Source: an uncultured Muribaculaceae bacterium
GTDB taxonomy: Bacteria; Bacteroidota; Bacteroidia; Bacteroidales; Muribaculaceae
Direction: 5' to 3'
Assembly: GCA_934663645.1 (NCBI GenBank)
Contig: CAKUKR010000076.1
Location: forward strand, 1-12,059
DNA: 12,059 nt
The position numbers and the translations under genes are program-made. Numbering within the stretch: position 1 is the first letter of the stretch; the number at the start of each line of letters is the position of its first letter. Below, in pieces: positions 1-6,517 of the stretch. Under the pieces are notes generated by a model. That model ran no database searches and was not told where the DNA came from. It worked only from the letters and a program-made list of their open reading frames with translations.

Positions 1-9
1 GCCCCATGC

Positions 10-81
10 TTTGACGGTGCAAAGTTAGGGACAAAATTTCGGACGGAAATTGCGTTTTAACAATTCACCTTCCGACAAGTG
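10..81. repeat. 72-bp direct repeat, copy 1
   Basis: This segment recurs at 136-207 with only four substitutions (positions 55, 67, 68 and 78 of this copy) and no indels, an offset of 126 bp. The 54 bp between the copies are unrelated to the repeat. Each copy carries a leftward -7 promoter box, so it may be a duplicated promoter region for a gene left of the window. A dispersed intergenic repeat family is the alternative. I see no coding potential. Confidence 0.9.
20..27 (-). promoter_or_regulatory. Leftward -7 box in repeat copy 1
   Basis: The minus strand reads TAACTTTG, the Bacteroidota -7 consensus. The first minus-strand ATG downstream is at 7-5, only about 12 bp past the box. If that ATG is real, a gene starts here and leaves the window after two codons, with an almost leaderless message. 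No TTG lies 19-21 bp upstream of the box. The gene itself cannot be judged from two codons. Confidence 0.5.
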
Positions 82-135
82 CAATCATCTGGTTTGCAGT
101 GGATTGACAGCGGAAACCCGCGCCGTGTCCTCACG

Positions 136-207
136 TTTGACGGTGCAAAGTTAGGGACAAAATTTCGGACGGAAATTGCGATTTAACAATTCGGCTTCCG
201 ACAGGTG
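136..207. repeat. 72-bp direct repeat, copy 2
   Basis: This is the second copy of the segment at 10-81, 68 of 72 bases identical. It carries the same leftward -7 box (146-153). The identity extends from a TTTGACGG start to a CCGACAGGTG end, then stops abruptly at both sides. Confidence 0.9.
146..153 (-). promoter_or_regulatory. Leftward -7 box in repeat copy 2
   Basis: An identical minus-strand TAACTTTG lies 126 bp upstream of the one at 20-27 and comes with the duplicated segment. If both work, a gene to the left of the window would have tandem promoters. Confidence 0.4.
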
Positions 208-220
208 TGCAGCGAGGGGT

Positions 221-307
221 GTTAACCCTGTTAACCTGTTAACCTGTTTCAGGGGGGTGAACACGGTTAACAGGTTAACGCGAGGTTAACAGGTTAACAA
301 GGTTAAC
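221..307. repeat. GTTAAC hexamer array with inverted arms
   Basis: Eight copies of the palindrome GTTAAC start at 221, 230, 238, 266, 274, 285, 293 and 302, mostly 8-9 bp apart. The left three are embedded as CCTGTTAAC and the right five as GGTTAACA. Segment 230-244 is the exact reverse complement of both 265-279 and 284-298, so the left arm can pair with either of two right arms. This could be a protein-binding array, a terminator-like structure or simple repeat expansion. The sequence alone does not decide. Confidence 0.85.
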
Positions 308-395
308 AGCGGACAGGAATAAGCATGGCTCTGGCAACACGCGCCCGCGGTGAGCATTTGCCGGGTGAATATTTCCGATTTCGGAGAAAATGAAG

Positions 396-403
396 TAACT
401 TTG
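396..403 (+). promoter_or_regulatory. nfo promoter -7 box
   Basis: TAACTTTG matches the Bacteroidota -7 consensus. At the -33 position, 20 bp upstream, only TTTC is seen (372-375), not TTTG. Transcription would start near 410, giving a leader of about 70 nt before the ATG at 482. Confidence 0.6.
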
Positions 404-423
404 CATCCGGTAAAAACGACAGC

Positions 424-473
424 GTATGCTGCCCGAAGCGTCAGCATACAGCCATACTTGTCACGGAGCATAC
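424..473 (+). promoter_or_regulatory. nfo leader with competing hairpins
   Basis: GTATGCTG (424-431) is the exact reverse complement of CAGCATAC (442-449), forming an 8-bp stem with a 10-nt loop. The heptamer AGCATAC occurs again at 467-473, so GTATGCT (424-430) could pair with either. The second copy lies within a tandem 9-bp repeat (CGGAGCATA at 464-472, CGGAGCATT at 473-481) that abuts the start codon. Any regulatory role is inferred. Confidence 0.4.
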
Positions 474-481
474 GGAGCATT

Positions 482-1330
482 ATGAAATATGTAGGAGCAC
501 ATGTAAGCAGCCAGGGAGGCGTGTCAAACGCCCCAGGCCGCGCCAACGAGCTGGGGGCAAAGGCTTTCGCCCTCTTCACCGGCAGCAGCAACCGCTGGTC
601 GTCAAAGCCTGTCAGCGAGAAGGAGGCGGAGCGGTTCAAGCAGCAGTGCGAGCTGCTCGGCTACACCCCGCAGCAGATACTGCCGCACGACAATTTCCTC
701 ATCAACCTCGGCAGCCCTGACAGCGAGAAGCTCGCCAAGTCGCGCCAGTCATTCCTCGAGGAGGTGCAGCGGTGCATGGCTCTCGGCCTGACGATGCTCA
801 ACTTCCACCCGGGCAGCCACCTCGGCCAAATCGACACCGACGAGTGCCTGCGCCTCATAGCAGAGTCCATAAATATCACCCTCGACAAGACACAGGGCGT
901 GACTGCCGTCATCGAGAACACTGCCGGGCAGGGGTCCAACCTCGGCTTCGACTTCGCGCAGATAGCACGCATCATCGAGCTGGTCGAGGACAAGAGCCGT
1001 GTGGGCGTGTGCATCGACACCTGCCACGCTTATTCTGCCGGGTATGACCTCAAGACCGCCGAAGGATACGAGCGGACTTGGCGCGAGTTTGACCAAGTCA
1101 TCGGCTTCAAGTACCTGCGCGGCATGCACCTCAACGACGACAAGCGCGAACTGGCCTCGCGCATCGACCGCCACGAGCAGATAGGGCGCGGCACCCTCGG
1201 CCAGGAGGCGTTCACGCGCCTGATGAACGACAAGCGGCTCGACGGAATACCCCTGATACTTGAAACGCCCGACCCTTTGCTCTGGGCTGACGAGATAAGC
1301 TGGCTCTACAGCCGCATCGGCATCGCCTGA
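482..1330 (+). CDS. nfo: Endonuclease IV (AP endonuclease)
   Basis: This 282-residue protein is a class II apurinic/apyrimidinic endonuclease of the Nfo family. It nicks DNA 5' of abasic sites and clears blocked 3' ends in base excision repair, in the cytoplasm. It aligns with E. coli Nfo, as I recall that sequence, without indels through the core. All nine tri-zinc ligands are at the same numbers: H69, H109, E145, D179, H182, H216, D229, H231 and E261. Signature stretches include [20 protein letters not shown] and GMHLND. The reading frame stays open to an ATG at 350, but the family begins at MKYVGAHVS, so I place the start at 482. The -7 box at 396-403 would then lie in the leader rather than in the coding region. 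The stop is 71 bp before the MFS gene on the same strand. No clear promoter was seen between them, so they may be cotranscribed. Confidence 0.97.
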   Translation: MKYVGAHVSSQGGVSNAPGRANELGAKAFALFTGSSNRWSSKPVSEKEAERFKQQCELLGYTPQQILPHDNFLINLGSPDSEKLAKSRQSFLEEVQRCMALGLTMLNFHPGSHLGQIDTDECLRLIAESINITLDKTQGVTAVIENTAGQGSNLGFDFAQIARIIELVEDKSRVGVCIDTCHAYSAGYDLKTAEGYERTWREFDQVIGFKYLRGMHLNDDKRELASRIDRHEQIGRGTLGQEAFTRLMNDKRLDGIPLILETPDPLLWADEISWLYSRIGIA

Positions 1331-1401
1331 ACGGCGGCGACACTTCCGAAACACTTGACACATAACATATTATTTGACAAACGACTAAATTCGACACGTT
1401 C

Positions 1402-2805
1402 ATGAAAACTCCTCCCAACCTAAGTTTCTGGAAACTCTGGAACCTGAGTTTCGGGTTCTTCGGAGTGCAGATAGCCTACGCGCTGCAGAGCGCGAACATA
1501 TCGCGCATCTTCGCCACACTCGGCGCTGACCCGCACAACCTAAGCTACTTCTGGATACTGCCGCCGCTGGCGGGCATCATCATCCAGCCTGTCATCGGCG
1601 TGCTGAGCGACCGCACCTGGACGCGCTTCGGACGGCGCATACCATACCTGTTCATCGGCGCTCTCATCGCAGTCCTCGTGATGTGCATGCTCCCCAACGC
1701 CGGCAGCTTCGGCATGGGCGTGGGCGCGGCCATGATATTCGGGCTGCTGTCGCTCATGTTCCTCGACACGTCAATCAACATGGCCATGCAGCCATTCAAG
1801 ATGATGGTCGGCGACATGGTCAACGAGAAACAGAAGGGGCTGGCGTACTCCATACAGAGCTTCCTCTGCAACGCCGGCAGCCTGGCGGGCTACCTCTTCC
1901 CCTTCCTCTTCACCGCGATAGGCATCTCGGCGACCGCCCCCAAGGGCGTTATCCCAGACACGGTCGTATACTCGTTCTACGTAGGCGCGGCCATACTCAT
2001 ACTCTGCGTCATCTACACCAGCGCAACCGTCAAGGAATACCCGCCGAAGGTATACGCTGAATACCACGGCATCTCGGAGACGGCCAAGAAGGAGAAGACC
2101 AACATCTTCAAGCTCCTCGCCAACGCCCCCAAGACGTTCTGGACCGTAGGGCTGGTGCAGTTCTTCTGCTGGAGCGCGTTCATGTTCATGTGGACGTACA
2201 CCAACGGCACTATCGCCCACAACGCTTTCGACACGCCCACGGTCGTCTCCGATGCCGGCAAGGTCATCCTCGACACCACGTCACAGGCATATCAGGCAGC
2301 AGGCGACTGGGTGGGCGTGCTGTTCGCAGTACAGGCTGTCGGCTCTATCGTGTGGGCTGCCCTCATACCCTGCTTCAAGAACCGCAAGTTTGTCTACATC
2401 CTTAGCCTCGTGCTTGGCGGCATCGGCTTCATCTCGACATACTTCATCCACGACCAGTACCTGCTGTTCATCTCCTACGCGCTGATAGGCTGCGCATGGG
2501 CTGCCATGCTCGCGCTGCCGTTCACCATACTGACCAATTCGCTAAGCGGCGGACACATGGGGACATACCTCGGGCTGTTCAACGGCACGATATGTGTGCC
2601 GCAGATAGTGGCGGCGGCACTCGGCGGCGCGGTGCTCTCGCTGTTCTCCACACCGGGCGAAGTCGCCCCCGAGGTAGTGATGCTCGTGGCTGCTGGCGTG
2701 CTGCTGCTCGTCGGCGCGGTCTGCGTCCTCTTCATACGCGAGACATCAGGCGAGAAGGCATCCGCTGCCCTCGGCGGCGCGGAAGCGGCAAACGACCTCG
2801 TATAA
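1402..2805 (+). CDS. MFS transporter, SLC45/GPH-like sugar porter
   Basis: This 467-residue inner-membrane protein has about 12 hydrophobic segments, which fits a Major Facilitator Superfamily secondary transporter. Cytoplasmic loop 2-3 carries the MFS motif A, GVLSDRTWTRFGRR (residues 66-79, with D70, R71, R75 and R78-R79). The N-terminal stretch SFGFFGVQIAYALQSANISR and the form of motif A resemble the SLC45/GPH-like branch, which imports sucrose, maltose or related glycosides with protons. The central cytoplasmic region (about 209-240) is basic and charged, as expected between the two six-helix halves. The substrate is not visible from sequence. No glycoside hydrolase or SusCD gene is nearby to suggest one. 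The C-terminus (449-467) is a short Ala/Gly-rich tail. The gene follows nfo by 71 bp and is followed by a palindromic repeat at 2840. Confidence 0.85.
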   Translation: MKTPPNLSFWKLWNLSFGFFGVQIAYALQSANISRIFATLGADPHNLSYFWILPPLAGIIIQPVIGVLSDRTWTRFGRRIPYLFIGALIAVLVMCMLPNAGSFGMGVGAAMIFGLLSLMFLDTSINMAMQPFKMMVGDMVNEKQKGLAYSIQSFLCNAGSLAGYLFPFLFTAIGISATAPKGVIPDTVVYSFYVGAAILILCVIYTSATVKEYPPKVYAEYHGISETAKKEKTNIFKLLANAPKTFWTVGLVQFFCWSAFMFMWTYTNGTIAHNAFDTPTVVSDAGKVILDTTSQAYQAAGDWVGVLFAVQAVGSIVWAALIPCFKNRKFVYILSLVLGGIGFISTYFIHDQYLLFISYALIGCAWAAMLALPFTILTNSLSGGHMGTYLGLFNGTICVPQIVAAALGGAVLSLFSTPGEVAPEVVMLVAAGVLLLVGAVCVLFIRETSGEKASAALGGAEAANDLV

Positions 2806-2839
2806 GGAACACCTTCCACCCGACAGGCATACCGGCTGT

Positions 2840-2934
2840 GTAGGGACACGGCGTGCCGTGTCCGAAGGGCAGCAAATGCAATTGTTTGATTTACTGCAAT
2901 CTATCGGAGCGGACACGGCACACCATGTCCCTAC
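2840..2934. repeat. REP/MITE-like palindromic element, copy A
   Basis: This 95-bp element is bounded by 24-bp inverted repeats (2840-2863 and 2911-2934) that match at 22 of 24 positions and start GTAGGGACACGG. Each arm is itself nearly palindromic: GGACACGGC faces GCCGTGTCC around two bases. A second element of almost identical size and ends lies at 8930-9023. The spacer just inside the left arm is also conserved (GAA, R, GGC, R, GC, R, A, R, TGC, with R a purine). No transposase is encoded. It could end transcription of the MFS gene, but there is no U-tract. Confidence 0.88.
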
Positions 2935-2953
2935 ACTGACAGCGCAATCATAC

Positions 2954-2979
2954 GAGGTATGCCAATTTTGGCACACCTC
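2954..2979. repeat. Hairpin upstream of serC
   Basis: Two 12-bp arms (2954-2965 and 2968-2979) pair with a single A-C mismatch; the inner part TGCCAA/TTGGCA is perfect. It lies upstream of the serC -7 box, so it is not in the serC leader. It could be a terminator for the upstream transcript (weak, no T-run on either side) or an operator. The arms resemble those of the terminator after pyrF at 11983-12009. Confidence 0.5.
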
Positions 2980-3037
2980 CTTCCGAGATGCCGAAATAAT
3001 TAACCGCGGAAAATTTCGTCAATCCAAATATAAGCAG

Positions 3038-3045
3038 TAATTTTG
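3038..3045 (+). promoter_or_regulatory. serC-serA promoter -7 box
   Basis: TAATTTTG fits TAnnTTTG. A TTTC lies 20 bp upstream (3014-3017) as a weak -33 element. The predicted leader is about 28 nt and has no Shine-Dalgarno sequence. Confidence 0.6.
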
Positions 3046-3079
3046 CTCACAAATAAATCTGAATCTAAACTGATCGATC

Positions 3080-4150
3080 ATGAAGAAACACAACTTTTAC
3101 GCTGGCCCCTCAATCCTTAGCCAGTATGCTATCCGCAACACTGCGGACGCAGTGATCAACTTCGCTGACATGGGCCTCTCGCTGCTCGAGATTTCCCACC
3201 GCAGCAAACAGTTCCAGGCAGTCGTTGACGAGGCAGTCGCCCTCTTCAAGGAGCTGCTCGAAATCCCCGAGGGATACAGTGTCCTGTTCCTCGGCGGCGG
3301 CGCAAGCCTCCAGTTCGCAATGGTGCCGATGAACCTCCTCAAGAAGAAAGCAGCCTACCTCGACACAGGCGTGTGGGCAAGCAAGGCTATCAAGGAGGCA
3401 AAGCTCTTCGGCGATGTTGACGTGGTGGCTTCTTCCAAGGACAAGAACTACAACTACATCCCCCGCGACTTCAAAGTGCCCGCCGATGTGGACTATTTCC
3501 ACTACACCTCAAACAACACCATCTACGGTACTGAAATCCGCAAGGACCCCGAGGTTGGCGTACGCTTGGTAGCCGACATGTCTTCCGACATCTTCTCACG
3601 CCCCTTCGACGTGTCTAAATATGACCTCATCTACGGCGGCGCACAGAAGAACCTCGCCCCCTCCGGCGTGACATTCGTCATCGTCAAGGACGACGTTATC
3701 GGCCATGTTGACCGCGTCCTCCCGACTATGCTCAACTACAAGACACACATCGACAAGGGCTCAATGTTCAACACTCCCCCGGTGCTGCCTATATACACCG
3801 CGCTCCAGACACTGAAATACTACAAGGAAATGGGCGGCGTACGCGCTCTCGAGAAGCTCGACCTCCAGAAGGCTGAAACACTCTACAACGCTATCGACGG
3901 CAGCAAGATGTTCCAGGCCACTATCCCCAACCACGAGGACCGCTCTATCATGAACGTCTGCTTCGTAATGAAGCCCGAATACGCCGAGCTCGAGAAGCCC
4001 TTCTTCGACTTCGCCACAGAGCGCGGCATGGTCGGCATCAAGGGACACCGTTCAGTAGGCGGCTTCCGCGCTTCTCTCTACAATGCACTCCCCCTCGAAA
4101 GCGTTCAGGCTCTCGTAGACTGCATGAAGGAATTTGAGGCAAAAAACTGA
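3080..4150 (+). CDS. serC: Phosphoserine aminotransferase
   Basis: This 356-residue protein is a class V, PLP-dependent aminotransferase. It converts 3-phosphohydroxypyruvate and glutamate to 3-phosphoserine and 2-oxoglutarate, the second step of serine synthesis. The same fold often serves pyridoxal phosphate synthesis as well. The N-terminus has the family FYAGPS motif (6-11). The cofactor region includes LGGGAS (71-76), an aspartate in VADMSSD (D166), and the Schiff-base lysine K190 in GGAQKN. The substrate-binding C-terminal motif [12 protein letters not shown] (321-332) is intact. Length is normal for the family (about 360). The ATG at 3080 gives the standard SerC N-terminus. serA follows after 27 bp on the same strand, so the pair makes two of the three serine pathway enzymes. 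No serB is present in the window. Confidence 0.97.
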   Translation: MKKHNFYAGPSILSQYAIRNTADAVINFADMGLSLLEISHRSKQFQAVVDEAVALFKELLEIPEGYSVLFLGGGASLQFAMVPMNLLKKKAAYLDTGVWASKAIKEAKLFGDVDVVASSKDKNYNYIPRDFKVPADVDYFHYTSNNTIYGTEIRKDPEVGVRLVADMSSDIFSRPFDVSKYDLIYGGAQKNLAPSGVTFVIVKDDVIGHVDRVLPTMLNYKTHIDKGSMFNTPPVLPIYTALQTLKYYKEMGGVRALEKLDLQKAETLYNAIDGSKMFQATIPNHEDRSIMNVCFVMKPEYAELEKPFFDFATERGMVGIKGHRSVGGFRASLYNALPLESVQALVDCMKEFEAKN

Positions 4151-4177
4151 TTTCGCACCGCTTAAATTCATACGGAA

Positions 4178-5095
4178 ATGAAAATACTCGTTTTCACTGA
4201 AAAGCCCTTTGCTCCCGCAGCCGTGGAAGCAATCACAAAGGTTGTCAACGAATCAGGCAACGAACTCAAGGTAGTCGAAAAAGGCACTCGCGCTGACCTC
4301 ATGGAGGCTGTCAAGGATGCCAACGGCCTCATCGTCCGCTCTGACGTCATCGACGCAGAGGTGATGAACGCTGCGCCCGAGCTGAAAGTTATCGTACGCG
4401 CAGGCGCAGGCTACGACAACATCGACCTCAAGGCCGCTACCGAGCATGGCATCTGCGTGATGAACACTCCCGGCCAGAACTCAAACGCTGTCGCTGAACT
4501 CGTCTTCGGCATGACAGTGATGATGTGCCGCAACAAATACAACGGCAAGTCAGGCTCGGAGCTGAAAGGCAAGACCCTCGGCATCTACGCCTTCGGTCAG
4601 GTAGGCCGCAACGTGGCTCGCATCGCCAAGGGCTTCGGCATGAACATCGAGGCTCTCGACGTGTTCGTTCCCGACGAGGTCATCGCAGCCGAAGGCGTGA
4701 AGCCGCTGCATGATGTTGGCGAGCTGTTCTCGCAGAATGACTTCGTGTCGCTGCACATCCCCGCAACCCCCCAGACCAAGCAGTCTATCGGCTACGACCT
4801 GGTGATGCGCATGCCCAAGGGCGGTGTCCTCATCAACACGGCACGCAAGGAAATCATCGACGAGCCGGGGCTGATACGCGCCCTCGAGGAGCGTCCCGAC
4901 CTGCGCTATGTCTCAGACATCAAGCCCGACGCAGCTGCCGAGTTCGAGGAGAAATTCGCTGACCGCGTGTTCTTCACCCCCAAGAAAATGGGCGCGCAGA
5001 CCGCAGAGGCTAACTTCAACGCTGGTGTCGCAGCAGCAGAGCAGACAATCGCCTACCTCAAGGACGGCTGGAACAAGTATCAAGTAAACAAGTAA
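4178..5095 (+). CDS. serA: D-3-phosphoglycerate dehydrogenase, short lysine type
   Basis: This 305-residue NAD-dependent 2-hydroxyacid dehydrogenase oxidises 3-phosphoglycerate to 3-phosphohydroxypyruvate, the first committed step of serine synthesis and the substrate for SerC next door. Substrate-binding elements RAGAGYDNID (74-83) and NTPGQNSNAVAE (96-107) are present, as is the catalytic arginine R223 in INTARKE. Two residues differ from the textbook family. The dinucleotide loop reads A138-F-G-Q-V-G, where the first glycine of GxGxxG is usual. The catalytic histidine after TP is replaced by lysine (K269 in TPKKMGAQT). There is no C-terminal ACT domain, so the allosteric serine inhibition of the long E. 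coli enzyme is not expected. Both features match the short type known from Bacteroidota and, as I recall, Entamoeba histolytica. I therefore take it as functional rather than decayed. It lies 27 bp after serC in one operon. Confidence 0.94.
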   Translation: MKILVFTEKPFAPAAVEAITKVVNESGNELKVVEKGTRADLMEAVKDANGLIVRSDVIDAEVMNAAPELKVIVRAGAGYDNIDLKAATEHGICVMNTPGQNSNAVAELVFGMTVMMCRNKYNGKSGSELKGKTLGIYAFGQVGRNVARIAKGFGMNIEALDVFVPDEVIAAEGVKPLHDVGELFSQNDFVSLHIPATPQTKQSIGYDLVMRMPKGGVLINTARKEIIDEPGLIRALEERPDLRYVSDIKPDAAAEFEEKFADRVFFTPKKMGAQTAEANFNAGVAAAEQTIAYLKDGWNKYQVNK

Positions 5096-5140
5096 TCCTC
5101 TGCGAGTAAACCTCCTCGCGAGAATTGCCGGACATACATC

Positions 5141-5172
5141 GAGGGAGGGTCGCTTCACCGTGACCCTCCCTC
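5141..5172. terminator. Bidirectional terminator hairpin
   Basis: A perfect 11-bp stem (GAGGGAGGGTC at 5141-5151, its complement at 5162-5172) with a 10-nt loop lies between the convergent serA and nitroreductase stops. It is flanked by CACTATATATA rather than a clean T-run, so intrinsic efficiency is uncertain. Its position and stability suit terminating both transcripts. Confidence 0.75.
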
Positions 5173-5211
5173 ACTATATATACACCACACTGACGGTTGG
5201 ATTGTCGCGGA

Positions 5212-5796
5212 TTATATCAGCAGGTCGGAGAGGGGGCGTTTCGGCACGCACTGGGTGTCGGCAGCGTCGCGGTAGTACTTGAAGTCGCCGTCAGCCGCCA
5301 TATCGACGATGCGGACATTCTCCTTGGGGTAGCCCAGCGCAAGCACATACCGGGGCGCGTAACGACTATCTATCGCCAGCGCGTCTGCCACTCCTTTGGC
5401 GTTGAACGCCTTGATGATGCAGCCGCTGATGCCCAGCGTCCTTGCGCCGAGGGTGATAGCCTGCAAGTGCAGTCCGTCATCGCAAAGGCAGTCCTTGCCC
5501 AACGTGGTGTCGAGGCACTGTATCAGGTAAGCCGTCGGGCGTTCCCCCTCGCTCGGGCCTGCCCAGTCCTGGTAGTATCCTGCCCATGCCAGATGCGGGA
5601 ACACGGCATCGCGTTCAGCCTCGTCATGCACAATGCGGTACCGCAGGGGCTGCGCGTTGCGCCCCGAAGCGCAGTAGCGTGTCAGCTCTACCAGCTGGCG
5701 GAGTGTGTCAGGGGTTATCTGGCGGCTCGCGTCGAAGCGGCGTACAGAGCGGTCGCCCTTCAGCAGTTCGTAGAATGAGTTGAAATCCATTGTCAT
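5212..5796 (-). CDS. Nitroreductase family FMN oxidoreductase
   Basis: This 194-residue protein is a nitroreductase-family flavoenzyme of the short form that reduces quinones, nitro compounds or other acceptors with NAD(P)H. The physiological substrate is unknown. FMN-phosphate binding is indicated by RSVRRF (16-21). The active-site loop is SGRNAQP (44-50). GYPKE (155-159) and the C-terminal PKRPLSDL (185-192) are typical of the family. Two ATGs compete, at 5796 and 5790, two codons apart. The -7 box at 5820-5813 puts transcription start near 5805, so the leader is about 8 or 14 nt; the second ATG gives slightly more room. The gene is convergent with serA and separated from the next upstream gene by a terminator, so it is probably monocistronic. 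Confidence 0.88.
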   Translation of the reverse strand: MTMDFNSFYELLKGDRSVRRFDASRQITPDTLRQLVELTRYCASGRNAQPLRYRIVHDEAERDAVFPHLAWAGYYQDWAGPSEGERPTAYLIQCLDTTLGKDCLCDDGLHLQAITLGARTLGISGCIIKAFNAKGVADALAIDSRYAPRYVLALGYPKENVRIVDMAADGDFKYYRDAADTQCVPKRPLSDLLI

Positions 5797-5812
5797 CTGT
5801 ATTTGTATGCCA

Positions 5813-5820
5813 CAAAGTTA
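5813..5820 (-). promoter_or_regulatory. Nitroreductase promoter
   Basis: The minus strand reads TAACTTTG, with a TTG (-33) at 5843-5841, exactly 20 bp upstream. This is a complete Bacteroidota promoter. Confidence 0.75.
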
Positions 5821-5866
5821 GCGCATTTCCACCTGATATGCAAGCGTAATGCAGGGCCGCAAGCGG

Positions 5867-5916
5867 GCAAAAAATAAAGGCAGGTGTGTTTTGTTTGTAA
5901 GTTAGACACCCGCCTT
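5867..5916 (-). terminator. Intrinsic terminator for the 6028-6450 transcript
   Basis: On the minus strand an 11-bp stem with one mismatch (5916-5906 with 5887-5877; AAGGC/GCCTT and GGTGT/ACACC) closes an 18-nt loop. It is followed at once by TTATTTTTTGC. This is a good rho-independent terminator for leftward transcription. It sits 111 bp past the stop at 6028, so the message has a long 3' tail. Confidence 0.78.
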
Positions 5917-6027
5917 AGCCATGTTTAGCTGAATTAATCACATTTTCTGTTGACCAGAAATGACGATTGAGAATTTTGTTTTCGGTCTATATATCGTATG
6001 TCAGAGGACATCGGTGAGTGACAGCCG
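5917..6027 (-). other. AT-rich 3' tail of the 6028-6450 transcript
   Basis: The whole gap 5797-6027 holds the nitroreductase promoter, the terminator above and this 111-bp AT-rich stretch. I see no open frame of note and no promoter box here. A short inverted repeat, GTGAC/GTCAC (6018-6022, 6027-6031), overlaps the stop codon of the upstream gene. It is probably an untranslated tail. A processed 3' RNA is possible but unsupported. Confidence 0.4.
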
Positions 6028-6450
6028 TCACTTCTTCTTTATCCAGTCCCCCGTTATCTCCTTGTAGCGTTCCTGCTGCGCGGGCGTGAACTTCTTCGTC
6101 GTAGAGGCGGTTTCCGCCCCTACCGCCACAATCAGCATCGCCATACCTTCCTCCTCGTTGAGCGAATTGAGGTACTTGTCTATCTGCTTTCGTGTCATGC
6201 CCCGCGTTTCGCGCACGACTATCTGGAGCTGGTCGAGCATATAGTCATACTCCTTCTCGGTCAACTCCGAGCCGGGCTTCTCATCGGCTATGCGTTTCGC
6301 AAACTCGACATCGATGCCGGTATAGCTCGAGCCTTTCGCCTCGCGCTGCTCCGTCGGCTGCTCTGGCGCGGCACTGCACGCCGCGTGAGCGTCACACAGG
6401 CCGAGCATCACGATTGCGGCTGCTGCGATTGATACAAATCTCTTTGTCAT
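6028..6450 (-). CDS. Small exported protein of unknown function
   Basis: I do not recognise this 140-residue protein. It starts with a clear signal peptide: MTKR, a hydrophobic core at about 6-18, and AHA before A24. A cysteine at 25 follows, but residue -3 to it is histidine, which is a poor lipobox. Periplasmic or secreted is therefore more likely than lipid-anchored, though not certain. The mature part (about 115 residues) is charged and mostly helical in character, with Glu/Lys-rich stretches at 47-75 and 84-101, a short hydrophobic segment 102-111 and a basic IKKK end. No enzyme motif is visible. The gene lies 160 bp downstream of the 7TM-AraC regulator on the same strand. Its own promoter is fronted by four repeats, so it is the likely target of that regulator. 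A -7 box at 6492-6485 gives a leader of about 28 nt. Confidence 0.75.
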   Translation of the reverse strand: MTKRFVSIAAAAIVMLGLCDAHAACSAAPEQPTEQREAKGSSYTGIDVEFAKRIADEKPGSELTEKEYDYMLDQLQIVVRETRGMTRKQIDKYLNSLNEEEGMAMLIVAVGAETASTTKKFTPAQQERYKEITGDWIKKK

Positions 6451-6484
6451 AATTGTCGGGGCTGACTGCTGATAGCCAGCGCTG

Positions 6485-6492
6485 CAAAGTTA
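6485..6492 (-). promoter_or_regulatory. Promoter of small exported protein, lacking -33
   Basis: The minus strand reads TAACTTTG, but the -33 window 20 bp upstream (6513-6515) reads TGG on the minus strand instead of TTG. Several other promoters in this window have TTG exactly there. The repeat unit nearest this promoter begins immediately upstream, which suggests dependence on a bound activator. Confidence 0.6.
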
Positions 6493-6517
6493 GCGAGAAC
6501 TCACCTCTCTGCCACTT

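Noticed and set aside
1..7. Start of a leftward gene (ATG at 7-5 on the minus strand)
   Set aside because: Only two codons lie in the window, so no coding evidence can be obtained. It is noted under the -7 box at 20-27 instead of being called as a gene.
221..307. CRISPR array
   Set aside because: The repeated unit is 6-15 bases with 2-3 base gaps; there are no spacer-length unique segments and no cas genes.
350..481. In-frame N-terminal extension of 44 codons ahead of endonuclease IV
   Set aside because: The extension has no family counterpart, would place the -7 box inside the gene, and the canonical MKYVGAHVS start with exact E. coli numbering of zinc ligands begins at 482.
749..1363. Long open frame on the minus strand opposite nfo (about 200 codons)
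   Set aside because: It is fully antisense to a conserved gene; such frames are common where GC-rich third codon positions mirror. It has no promoter box and no recognisable product.
2840..2934. Insertion sequence remnant
   Set aside because: It has inverted ends but only 95 bp with no coding remnant, and a same-sized second copy argues for a complete non-coding element rather than a decayed IS.
2858..3040. 60-codon open frame before serC
   Set aside because: It starts inside the palindromic repeat element and runs through a hairpin to the serC -7 box. There is no support for translation.
4178..5095. SerA as a truncated or degenerate gene because it lacks an ACT domain and the catalytic histidine
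   Set aside because: The frame is intact, ends naturally before a terminator, follows serC in an operon and keeps the other active-site residues. The short lysine form is a known type.
5197..5778. Open frame on the plus strand opposite the nitroreductase
   Set aside because: It overlaps the terminator side of the convergent pair and has no recognisable domain, while the minus-strand frame has FMN motifs and a complete promoter.
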